Shown here: piece by piece, positions 6,780-14,172 of the stretch
How positions within the stretch are numbered: the first letter of the stretch is position 1
How the letters are laid out: each line of letters opens with the position of its first letter
DNA from: an uncultured Clostridia bacterium
GTDB lineage: Bacteria; Bacillota_A; Clostridia; TANB77; CAG-508
Assembly: GCA_947627825.1 (NCBI GenBank)
Contig: CANQXO010000016.1
Coordinates: 1-19,826, forward strand
DNA: 19,826 nt
Reading direction: 5' to 3'
The notes under the pieces: model-generated
Database searches by the model: none
Seen by the model: the letters and a program-made list of their open reading frames with translations, nothing else
Told to the model about the DNA's origin: nothing
Translations under genes and position numbers: made by a program

Positions 6780-8012
6780 TTACATTATACTCTCTACTGC
6801 TTTCATTAAGCCTAATTTTCCATATTCATAGGTTAGTCCACCTTGTTGGAATGCAACAAAAGGACTTCTTAATGGTCCATCACAACTAAGTTCAATTGAT
6901 GAACCTTGTGTAAATGCACCTGCTGCCATTATTACTTGGTCAGTATATCCCGGCATATCACTTGGTATTGGTAATGATGAAGAATCTATTGGTGAACCTT
7001 TTTGTATGCCTTGACAATATTTGATTAACTTTTCTCTGTCTTTAAATTCTATAGTTTGAACTATATCGCTTCTGCTTTCATTCCACTTTGGTTCAGTATT
7101 ATATCCTAGTTCTTCCATTACTTTACTTGTTAATATTGCTGTTTTCAAGCTACTTGCTACTACACTTGGTGCAAAAAACAATCCTTGTAAAATTTTTTTA
7201 TTCATTCCTAGTGTTGGTCCAACTTCTTTTCCTTCTCCAGGAAGGGTTAATCTTTCTGACACTAGTTTTATTAAATCTGCTTTTCCTACTACGAACGCTC
7301 CATTTGGTGCAATTCCTCCACCTAAATTTTTAATAAGTGAGCCTACTAATATATCTGCGCCAATGTTGCTTGGCTCTATTTTGTTTGTAAATTCTCCATA
7401 ACAATTGTCAATCATTATTATTACATTGTTGTTTACTTCTCTTATTGTTTTTATTACTTTTTCTATTTTATCTAAAGTAATACTTTTTCTTAATGCATAT
7501 CCTCTTGAGCGTTGTATTTCCACAACTTTTACATCATTTGTGGATAATCTGCTTTTGATTTTATCATAGTCAAAATCATTGTTTATTAAATCTATTTGTT
7601 CATACTTTATCCCAAAAGATTTTAATGAGCTTGGGTTTTCTCTTATTCCTATTACTTCGTCAAGAGTGTCATAAGGTTTTCCACTTATACTTAAAAGTGT
7701 TTCTTGTGGTCTTAATAAACCAAATAGAGTAACTGTTAAAGCATGTGATGCTGATATAAATTGACCTCTTACCAAACTATCTTCTGTAGAAAATATTTCA
7801 CTATAAATTTTTTCTATTACTTCTCTACCTAAATCATTATATCCATAACCTGTAGTTTCATTAAAATGTACTTCTGATACAGAATTATTTTGAAATGCTT
7901 GTAATACCTTTGCAGTATTATATTCACATATTTCATCTATTTTTTCAAATTCTTCTTTTACCTCTTTTTCACATTTATTTACTAATTCTACTACTTCATT
8001 TTTTGCAAACAT
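6780..8012 (-). CDS. ynbB: YnbB/aluminium-resistance family PLP enzyme (methionine gamma-lyase-like)
   Basis: This 410-residue fold-type I PLP enzyme belongs to the Met_gamma_lyase/aluminium resistance family. The cofactor-binding Asp is D202 in MIDNCYGEF, and the Schiff-base lysine is K228 in GSLIKNLGGGIAPNGA. The N-terminus has ETTGYGYNDLGR and the RGQFISASHAL motif typical of the family. The C-terminus has SCDGPLRSPFVAFQQGGLTY, another strong signature. It probably acts on a sulfur amino acid in the cytoplasm, but the physiological substrate is not established. In Bacillus ynbB lies before glnR; here it follows a WG-repeat gene by about 60 bases. An AAAGG SD lies 12 bases before the ATG, rather far. 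Length is normal and no frameshift is seen. Confidence 0.9.
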   Translation of the reverse strand: MFAKNEVVELVNKCEKEVKEEFEKIDEICEYNTAKVLQAFQNNSVSEVHFNETTGYGYNDLGREVIEKIYSEIFSTEDSLVRGQFISASHALTVTLFGLLRPQETLLSISGKPYDTLDEVIGIRENPSSLKSFGIKYEQIDLINNDFDYDKIKSRLSTNDVKVVEIQRSRGYALRKSITLDKIEKVIKTIREVNNNVIIMIDNCYGEFTNKIEPSNIGADILVGSLIKNLGGGIAPNGAFVVGKADLIKLVSERLTLPGEGKEVGPTLGMNKKILQGLFFAPSVVASSLKTAILTSKVMEELGYNTEPKWNESRSDIVQTIEFKDREKLIKYCQGIQKGSPIDSSSLPIPSDMPGYTDQVIMAAGAFTQGSSIELSCDGPLRSPFVAFQQGGLTYEYGKLGLMKAVESIM

Positions 8013-8073
8013 TTTGATTTCATACCTTTCTTTGCTATTTCAAAATAATTTCGTGAAAATGACTTTTTACTTA

Positions 8074-9801
8074 TTAATTTCCCATATAAATTGGAATTCC
8101 CATATTTGTTCCAACTTTGTAAAACTCTCCTAAGAAACTAATGTTGTTGTATTCTATTTCATAAGATGGCTCTTTTATAGCATTATTATCAGTATCTAAA
8201 ACTCCCCATTTTCCGTCTTTCTTTACTCCAACGAAATTGCCATTTTGCTCTGTTACAAAATCATACTCGCAATTAATTACTGTATTTCCTTGAGCATCAG
8301 CAAATCCCCATTTATCATTTTTCTTAACTGCATAAATTTTGTTTCCTGGTACTAAGTTTTGATATGTTGTTTCATTTCCATCTATTGTAAAGTATTTTAC
8401 ATCATTATCCGAAAGTATTTTTAAATAATTTTCTTCTTTTATTAGAGTAGATTGCTCTAATCCTTTTTGAATTTTTCCTTCAATATTTATTATTGTTGTT
8501 ATATTATTTTCTAATATAGTTGCTTGCAAACAATTTGCGCCTTCAACTTTTTGAATTGTACTATATTCTATTGGAATAACAATTTCTCCATTTGCTTTAA
8601 TTAATCCTGTTTTAGTTTCTTGAGTTGCAATAAATAAATCATCTCTAAAATATTCTATATAAGTATAGCCTGAACTTAATAACACTTTGTCGTTTCTATC
8701 AAGAATGTTATAATTATTATCTTTATCTATAATTATGCTGTAGTTATTAGAAACTTTTTCTTTACTTGAATAATCTGTTTTTATTGTTTGTCCTTCTTTG
8801 TTAAATATTATTGTGTCTTCACCCTTGTAAGCGTTTATATATTCTCCTCCAATAAGTATCGCATCATAATCTAGTGGAATAATATTTTTTCCTACTAAGT
8901 CAAATACTCCGTAGGTTGAGTCTTTTTTTACTACTAAAATATTATTTGTTTTATCATATCTTATTTCTCTGTAATCATTTTCTAATACGATTTTAGAATT
9001 TTTTATAAAACCGTATTTTCCGTTTACTGATGTTATAAAATATAAATTATTTCCATCTTCTATTTCTGTTATCCTACTTACTTCGTTGTAATTAGGTTCT
9101 AATATTATTTTGCCTTTTGTTGTAGCATATCCATATTTATATCCATCATCAGTTTTAGTTCTTAAAATAAATCCTGATTCTGAATATTTAGTTTGTTCAT
9201 CATAATATCCATCAAATAATATATCATCATAATCGTTATCTAATATTTTTATTCCGTTAATATTGATTACTCCATATTTTCCTTCTTGCTTTACTTTTAG
9301 GTAGCCTTCTTTATAATCAACTGTATTAATTTCTTCGTAGATAGCATCAGTTATTATGTTACCTTCATAATCCATGACTCCATAGAAATTTCCTTGTTTA
9401 TACTTTAAAACAGTTTTTTCATAAGGAACCAAACTTGTAATTGCTCTAAGTGCAATACAATCTACGCTATTATAGTTTGACCATAATTGCTCATTTTTTT
9501 CATTTATAGCTTTCCATGTATCTCCATCAATATCTACAGCACATATAAAAATGTCCTTAGTTGGATTTGGTATTTTTAGTCCCTCATATTGTGGCTCAAC
9601 AACAACTTGTCCATTTTTGTTAATTACTCCATATTTGTTGTCCTTTTGTAAAACAAAATATTCTACATTTTCTTCATTTACTTCTTCAAGGCTTATGTCA
9701 TATTTTTTATTGTCTAACACAACTTTTGCTATAATACCTATTGCTACAATTAATATTATTAAAAATACTACAATTAATAATTTTTTATTACTTCTTTGCA
9801 T
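8074..9801 (-). CDS. Membrane-anchored WG-repeat protein
   Basis: This 575-residue protein has one N-terminal membrane segment (about 8-29) and a long extracytoplasmic part made of WG (KWG) repeats. At least nine copies can be seen, each like YGVINKNGQVVVEPQYEGL: an aromatic-Gly pair, a short turn with N/D-G, a beta strand and an ending P-x-Y-x-x-[IV]. The last copies have the classical KWGFAD and KWGVLD. WG repeats are thought to form beta-propeller-like or binding surfaces; the ligand is unknown. I chose ATG 9801 because an AAAAGGAG SD lies seven bases upstream; a longer frame to 9876 would overlap the upstream gene and run through a promoter. It follows the sortase-like gene and has its own promoter. 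The location suggests an envelope role. Confidence 0.85.
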   Translation of the reverse strand: MQRSNKKLLIVVFLIILIVAIGIIAKVVLDNKKYDISLEEVNEENVEYFVLQKDNKYGVINKNGQVVVEPQYEGLKIPNPTKDIFICAVDIDGDTWKAINEKNEQLWSNYNSVDCIALRAITSLVPYEKTVLKYKQGNFYGVMDYEGNIITDAIYEEINTVDYKEGYLKVKQEGKYGVININGIKILDNDYDDILFDGYYDEQTKYSESGFILRTKTDDGYKYGYATTKGKIILEPNYNEVSRITEIEDGNNLYFITSVNGKYGFIKNSKIVLENDYREIRYDKTNNILVVKKDSTYGVFDLVGKNIIPLDYDAILIGGEYINAYKGEDTIIFNKEGQTIKTDYSSKEKVSNNYSIIIDKDNNYNILDRNDKVLLSSGYTYIEYFRDDLFIATQETKTGLIKANGEIVIPIEYSTIQKVEGANCLQATILENNITTIINIEGKIQKGLEQSTLIKEENYLKILSDNDVKYFTIDGNETTYQNLVPGNKIYAVKKNDKWGFADAQGNTVINCEYDFVTEQNGNFVGVKKDGKWGVLDTDNNAIKEPSYEIEYNNISFLGEFYKVGTNMGIPIYMGN

Positions 9802-9831
9802 TAATTTATCTCCTTTTCCTATCATAGCTTT

Positions 9832-9861
9832 ATTATAGCTCGAAAACCTTTTATATGTCAA
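9832..9861 (-). promoter_or_regulatory. Consensus sigma-A promoter of the WG-repeat gene
   Basis: On the minus strand TTGACA (9856-9861), an 18-base spacer and TATAAT (9832-9837) match consensus at all twelve positions. The -35 overlaps the last codons of the sortase-like gene. RNA would start near 9825, leaving a 24-base leader with a strong SD. High constitutive expression of the WG-repeat protein is suggested. Confidence 0.75.
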
Positions 9862-10540
9862 TGATTTCTTTTGCACAAATATATCTTAATTTATCTTCTA
9901 AATCTATTACATTAGTAAATAATTTTAAACAAGATACTTCTTGATTATTGTCATATAAATTTATATTTAAACTTTCTTTTTCTATTATTTTGTTTGATAT
10001 TACTTTATATTTTTTTGTTTTATCATTCACTGTGTAAATTATTTCATCATTTGGTCTTAAATCTTTTAAGTTTGCAAAGTAATTTTTACTAGCTCCAAAA
10101 TTATAAGCAAATAGTGCTATATTATCACCAATTATTGCTGTTTCTTTATAATGATTTATATAGTTTTCATCAGGAAAGTCATTTTCCATTTGTTTGATTG
10201 GACCAATCATATTTAAAGCCTTGATTTCTAAAGTCCAGTTTTTAATATCCTCAACTTGTATTTCATTGTTGCCGTCATTATTTTGGGTAGTTTCATTGTT
10301 CTCAACTACTTCATTTTGTACTACATCTTCTTTGCTGTTTTCGCCAATGTCATTTGCTTTATCTTCATTATTTACAAGTTGTTTAGGATTACTATTGTCC
10401 ACTTCAAAAAAATCTGTAAAGTTTTTCTCACTATCTTTCATGTCAAAAGGGAAATTTATAAAAAAGACTATTATAATAAAAATTACAGATGAAATAAAAA
10501 ATGATATAATATTTACATTTCTTCTATTGAAATTAATCAT
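9851..10540 (-). CDS. Sortase-like membrane protein without catalytic His and Cys
   Basis: This 229-residue protein has an N-terminal membrane segment (about 11-30), a low-complexity Asn/Glu linker (about 50-98) and a C-terminal domain that reads like a sortase. ALFAYNFGASKNYFANLKDL (143-162) matches the sortase pattern around the catalytic His (GHN...F..L..L), followed by NDEIIYT and KYKV strands. Then CLKLFTN (204-210) sits where sortases have TLxTC, and LRYICAKEI holds the conserved Arg (R219). The His position is Y146 and the Cys position is N210, so transpeptidation should be impossible. It may be a binding or scaffolding protein. The fold assignment is my reading of short motifs. It lies between a two-component system and a WG-repeat gene. 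There is no SD; the ATG sits at the likely transcription start. Confidence 0.6.
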   Translation of the reverse strand: MINFNRRNVNIISFFISSVIFIIIVFFINFPFDMKDSEKNFTDFFEVDNSNPKQLVNNEDKANDIGENSKEDVVQNEVVENNETTQNNDGNNEIQVEDIKNWTLEIKALNMIGPIKQMENDFPDENYINHYKETAIIGDNIALFAYNFGASKNYFANLKDLRPNDEIIYTVNDKTKKYKVISNKIIEKESLNINLYDNNQEVSCLKLFTNVIDLEDKLRYICAKEIIDI

Positions 10541-10546
10541 GTAAAT

Positions 10547-10575
10547 ATTATACCAATATTTTACAATTTTGTAAA
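10547..10575 (-). promoter_or_regulatory. Promoter of the sortase-like gene, apparently leaderless, with a palindrome over the -35
   Basis: TTTACA (10570-10575), 17 bases and TATAAT (10547-10552) lie on the minus strand. Only six bases separate the -10 from the ATG at 10540, so RNA would start at or next to the start codon. A perfect inverted repeat (TTACAA, two bases, TTGTAA; about 10561-10574) overlaps the -35 and begins just after the kinase stop codon. It is a candidate operator. Confidence 0.6.
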
Positions 10576-10577
10576 GA

Positions 10578-12044
10578 TTATTTTGTATTAATATCGCAGA
10601 AAAATTCTACACCATTTTTGTAATTCTTTACTCCATAATCATTTTTATAATTATCCATTATAGCTTTTACAATAGCAAGGCCTATTCCAGTTCCACCATC
10701 ATCTCTATTTCTTGAAGAATCTCCTTTGTAAAATCTATTCCAGATTTTATTTTTTATATCATCATCAATTTTATTTCCTGTATTATATATGAATAATCTA
10801 ATTTTCCCTTTTTTTGTTTTTTCAGATCTAATGACGATTTTCTTTTCTTTGTCTTTTTCTTTACAATTTTTGATTGCATTTGTTAGATAATTATTTACAA
10901 CCTTTTCTATGTATTCATAATCTGCAAATACCATCTGCTTTTTGCTTGTATCAAAATCAATATCAATTTTGTTTTCTTTTATAAATTTCGTTTCTCTCCT
11001 TAGTTCTTCTTTTATCAATTTATTAAGGTCAAATTCCTTGTCTTCAAACTTTTTATCTTTTTGCTCTAATTTCATTAATTCAAGAAGTTCTTTTACCATT
11101 TTGTCCATTTTGCTAGATTCATCTATGATTACATCTGCATAAAACTTTCGTGACTCTTCATCACTATTTACATTTTCAGAAAGCCCTTCTGCATAGCCTT
11201 GTATTAACGCAATTGGTGTTTTCAATTCATGCGAAACATCTGATATGAATTGTTTTCTCATATCATCAATCTTAGCCCTTTCTTCAATGTCTTTTTCAAG
11301 TTCATTATTATTTTTTCTAAGTTGACCGATTGTAGCTTCTAGCTTATCTGACATTATATTTATATTTTTTCCCAGAGTATCTATTTCATCATCTATTTTG
11401 CCTTCTTGAAATCTTTCTGAGAAATCTAATTTTGACATTTTTTTAGTTAAATCATTCAATTTTACGATTCTTTGGGCAAGCCTTTTAGAAACAATATAAG
11501 CTATAAATCCAGCAATTATCACTATCACAGCTCCAACTAATATAAGAGTTTGATTTGATAAGCTAACAAATTCTTTTATTGATGTAACTGGTATTCTTAT
11601 ATATAATTTAAATCCATTATCCAAATTTGCAAATAAAATCATATATCTATTGTTATCATCATTATTATCTTTTATAACTACATTGTCACTTGAAAAAACC
11701 GTTTTCGTGCCTATACTATTTTGTATTCTTGCAATATAAGTTATCAAATCTCTATTTTGCATATATATAATATCTTGATTTTCATTTTCAATAAGAATTT
11801 GGATGTCGTTTTTCAATTCCGTTTGCTTTAATTGTGCAGAAATATCATATTGCAAAAAGCTGTTATAATATGTATTTATATTGGCGCTTATTTTTTTTGC
11901 TCTTTCCATTTTTGAATAAGTAAACAATTTTTCTAAAACAACATTGTTGATTATAACCATTATAAAAATAACTAATATAATTGATATTGAGATTATTCCA
12001 AAAAGCCTAAATCGTACAGAGTTTACCTTTTCTTTTATTTTCAT
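10578..12044 (-). CDS. Sensor histidine kinase (two-component system, VanS/HAMP type)
   Basis: This 488-residue membrane kinase has two membrane helices (about 12-34 and 166-186) bracketing an extracytoplasmic sensor of about 130 residues, then a HAMP linker, a coiled coil (about 230-262), the dimerisation/phospho-acceptor box SDVSHELKTP with H272, and a HATPase domain. The N box is VNNYLTNAIKN (near 385) and the G2 box GGTGIGLAIVK (near 450-460). The G1 box reads NTGNKID rather than the usual DTGxGI, so the adenine-contacting Asp is replaced by Asn. This is tolerated in some VanS-like kinases but is worth noting. The sensor has no family I recognise. It begins two bases after the response regulator stop, so the two are translated together. 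Confidence 0.93.
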   Translation of the reverse strand: MKIKEKVNSVRFRLFGIISISIILVIFIMVIINNVVLEKLFTYSKMERAKKISANINTYYNSFLQYDISAQLKQTELKNDIQILIENENQDIIYMQNRDLITYIARIQNSIGTKTVFSSDNVVIKDNNDDNNRYMILFANLDNGFKLYIRIPVTSIKEFVSLSNQTLILVGAVIVIIAGFIAYIVSKRLAQRIVKLNDLTKKMSKLDFSERFQEGKIDDEIDTLGKNINIMSDKLEATIGQLRKNNNELEKDIEERAKIDDMRKQFISDVSHELKTPIALIQGYAEGLSENVNSDEESRKFYADVIIDESSKMDKMVKELLELMKLEQKDKKFEDKEFDLNKLIKEELRRETKFIKENKIDIDFDTSKKQMVFADYEYIEKVVNNYLTNAIKNCKEKDKEKKIVIRSEKTKKGKIRLFIYNTGNKIDDDIKNKIWNRFYKGDSSRNRDDGGTGIGLAIVKAIMDNYKNDYGVKNYKNGVEFFCDINTK

Positions 12045-12046
12045 TT

Positions 12047-12724
12047 TTATTTTACCTCAAACTTGTATCCAACGCCTCTCATTGTTTTTATGTACTTTCC
12101 TTTTTCGCCTAACTTTTGTCTTATCTTTTTTATGTGACTATCTATTGTTCTTGAATCACCATAATAATCATAATTCCAAACATTATTTAATATTTTGTCT
12201 CTGGATAGAGCAACCCCTTCATTGTCTAAAAGATATTTTAAAAGTTCATACTCTCTTAGGCTTAATTCGATATTTTTTCCTTCTACAGATACAGTTCTTC
12301 CTTCTTCATTTATAATTATTCCACTATATTCTTTTGTTTCAGCAGACTTACCTTTGCTTCTATTAAGAATAGCCTTTATTCTTGCCACTAATATTTTTGG
12401 ACTAAAAGGCTTTGTAATATATTCATCAACTCCAAGTTCGAAGCCAAATAATTCATCTTGTTCTTCCGCTCTTGCAGTCAGCATAATTACTGGAACTTTT
12501 GAAGTTTGTCTTATTTGTCTTAAAACAGACCATCCATCTAGCTTTGGCATCATAACATCTAAAATAATTAAGCTGATTTTTTTGCTATATTTTTCAAATA
12601 ATTCTAATGCTTTTTCTCCATCTTCTGCTTCTAAAGTTTTAAAACCATCTTTTGTTAAAAAGTCTTTAATTAGCTTTCTGATTCTAGCTTCATCATCAAC
12701 AATTAAAATTTCCGCTTCTCCCAT
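12047..12724 (-). CDS. OmpR/PhoB-family response regulator
   Basis: This 225-residue regulator has a receiver domain (about 1-120) and a winged-helix DNA-binding domain (about 130-225). The receiver has the acidic pair D10/D11, phospho-acceptor D56 in LIILDVMMPKLDG, T83 in MLTARAEE, and K105 in YITKPFSPK. The C-terminal domain ends with DSRTIDSHIKKIRQKLGE and IKTMRGVGYKFE, the typical recognition helix and wing. The ATG has an AAGGAG SD six bases upstream. It forms an operon with the kinase directly downstream. The downstream sortase-like and WG-repeat genes are plausible targets, since they carry separate promoters and one has a palindrome. A tandem 41-base repeat lies just upstream of its SD. 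Confidence 0.95.
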   Translation of the reverse strand: MGEAEILIVDDEARIRKLIKDFLTKDGFKTLEAEDGEKALELFEKYSKKISLIILDVMMPKLDGWSVLRQIRQTSKVPVIMLTARAEEQDELFGFELGVDEYITKPFSPKILVARIKAILNRSKGKSAETKEYSGIIINEEGRTVSVEGKNIELSLREYELLKYLLDNEGVALSRDKILNNVWNYDYYGDSRTIDSHIKKIRQKLGEKGKYIKTMRGVGYKFEVK

Positions 12725-12734
12725 TTTTCTTCTC

Positions 12735-12816
12735 CTTTCTATACTTATAAGCCTTCTTTGGAATTACTTTTTCCGCTTTCCATATTTATAAATTTTCTTT
12801 GGAATTACTTTTTCTG
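12735..12816. repeat. Two tandem 41-base direct repeats upstream of the response regulator
   Basis: Copy 1 (12776-12816) and copy 2 (12735-12775) are adjacent and about 83% identical. Each contains GGAATTACTTTTTC (plus strand) and a TTATAA-type stretch. The copy nearest the gene ends at its SD. A 41-base period is about four helical turns, so two bound dimers would face the same side. They may be operators for autoregulation or a leader duplication. I see no clear -35/-10 pair in this spacer. Confidence 0.55.
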
Positions 12817-12854
12817 CGAAAAAATTTTGTCCTTGATTTATTTTATCTGTTTGA

Positions 12855-13910
12855 TTATCTTCTGGCTTCTTTATATAAATATTTTGTCCGTGGGTATGAT
12901 AACTTAACTTTTTGAGTATCTAAAATATTCAAAAGAGTTAAGTTAATTTTATTACAAAACTCTTTATAAGGTATATATTCTGTTATTGTTGTTTCCAAAT
13001 AAACCTCAATAGATAAACTTTGACTATTTATTTTGCTAGCAGTAACCCTTATCGAATTTGTTATTGTATCTTCATTGTATTTTAATATAAATTTGATTCT
13101 ATTAATTAATTTTTCTATTGTTCTTTCAGGAGTTTCAAGTGCTAAACTTAAATTTGCTTCATAAACTCTTTTACTAATTTTACCCCAATTTATTACAATT
13201 GAGCTAGTTATCAAATCATTTGGAACTATCACTACTGTATCTTCTATTGTTCTTACTCTTATACTTTTTATAGTTATATCTTCTACTGTTCCTGATATGT
13301 TGTCAATATCAATCCAATCGTCAATTTCAAAAGGCTTGTCAACAAATATAGCTAATCCAGAAATAATTTGTTTTAAAAAATCTTGTGCACCTAATGCAAC
13401 AATGGCACCAGTAAGTCCTATTCCTGTCGCAATTCCACCAATGTCATAACCATATATTTTTAAAGTTAAATATAAAGCAATAATATACAAAATGACTTTA
13501 ATTACTATACTAACTACTGAGGTAAAAAAAGCATTCTTTTTATTCTTTTGTCCCTTTAATAGCAAACTCCTTGTTTCAAAAACTCCACAAACTATTCTAG
13601 CTACTGACCATATTATCACCACTTCAAAACATTTATCACAAAAGGCATCTTGCATTTCGTTTAAGCTTATAATTTTTGTTGCAATATAAAACCCTAAAAT
13701 TCCAAAAAAAGTTTTTAAAGTACCAAACAGACTAAACTTTTTTATTTGCTCTTTTTCAATTTTTCTATAGAATATTTTTAATATTCCATAAGAAATAAAT
13801 GGTGCTAATACCAAAGCAATGATTGCACTTGCTAAGGCAATTATTAAATTAATAATTTGTGAAATTTCAATGTTGCTTATAAATTCTAATACTTCATGAA
13901 TTTTATCCAT
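12855..13910 (-). CDS. MscS-family mechanosensitive channel
   Basis: This 351-residue membrane protein has several N-terminal hydrophobic helices, then the Gly/Ala-rich pore helix (GIATGIGLTGAIVALGAQD, about 160-180) and the conserved FVDKPFEIDDWI entry into the beta domain. IVPNDLITSSIVINW follows, typical of the MscS vestibule, and the C-terminal alpha/beta domain is complete. MscS channels open under membrane tension and release solutes after osmotic downshock; small-conductance YkuT-like members are close by length. The ATG has an AAGGA SD within the palindrome AGGATATATCCT. A TATAAT at 13963-13968 with a weak -35 (ATGAAA, 13986-13991) could drive it. It is divergent from the amylase and reads towards the two-component operon. 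Confidence 0.92.
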   Translation of the reverse strand: MDKIHEVLEFISNIEISQIINLIIALASAIIALVLAPFISYGILKIFYRKIEKEQIKKFSLFGTLKTFFGILGFYIATKIISLNEMQDAFCDKCFEVVIIWSVARIVCGVFETRSLLLKGQKNKKNAFFTSVVSIVIKVILYIIALYLTLKIYGYDIGGIATGIGLTGAIVALGAQDFLKQIISGLAIFVDKPFEIDDWIDIDNISGTVEDITIKSIRVRTIEDTVVIVPNDLITSSIVINWGKISKRVYEANLSLALETPERTIEKLINRIKFILKYNEDTITNSIRVTASKINSQSLSIEVYLETTITEYIPYKEFCNKINLTLLNILDTQKVKLSYPRTKYLYKEARR

Positions 13911-14172
13911 TTAGGATATATCCTTCCATGCTTACAAATTTTAAGTATAGAATAATATATAAATTATACTATATTTTTTTATAAATTTCATCTTTTTTTA
14001 TAAAAATATATGTTATAATTATAATAAATTAAAAATACTTACTTTTATTATTGGTAATATTTTTTAATTTTATAACTAAAGAGCTCAATACTTATATGCT
14101 ATTTTTATAGTATTTCATGATTATATGATTATAAAGTGGTAAGCTAAGTATTTAAGTGAAAGGAAAGAATTT
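13911..14172. promoter_or_regulatory. Divergent promoter region between mscS-like and amylase genes
   Basis: The plus strand has an extended -10, TGTTATAAT (14011-14019), without a good -35. It would give a leader of about 147 bases for the amylase. AATACTTA occurs twice (14034-14041 and 14087-14094) and its inverse TAAGTATT once (14145-14152), which could be regulator sites or RNA structure. I saw no catabolite-response element or small gene here. AAAGGA lies about eight bases before the amylase ATG. Confidence 0.45.

Noticed and set aside
8074..9801. WG-repeat array as a nucleotide-level tandem repeat
   Set aside because: The repeats are clear in protein but too diverged in DNA to count as a recombining repeat.
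12195..12791. Plus-strand 198-residue open frame
   Set aside because: Antisense of the response regulator; low-complexity composition.
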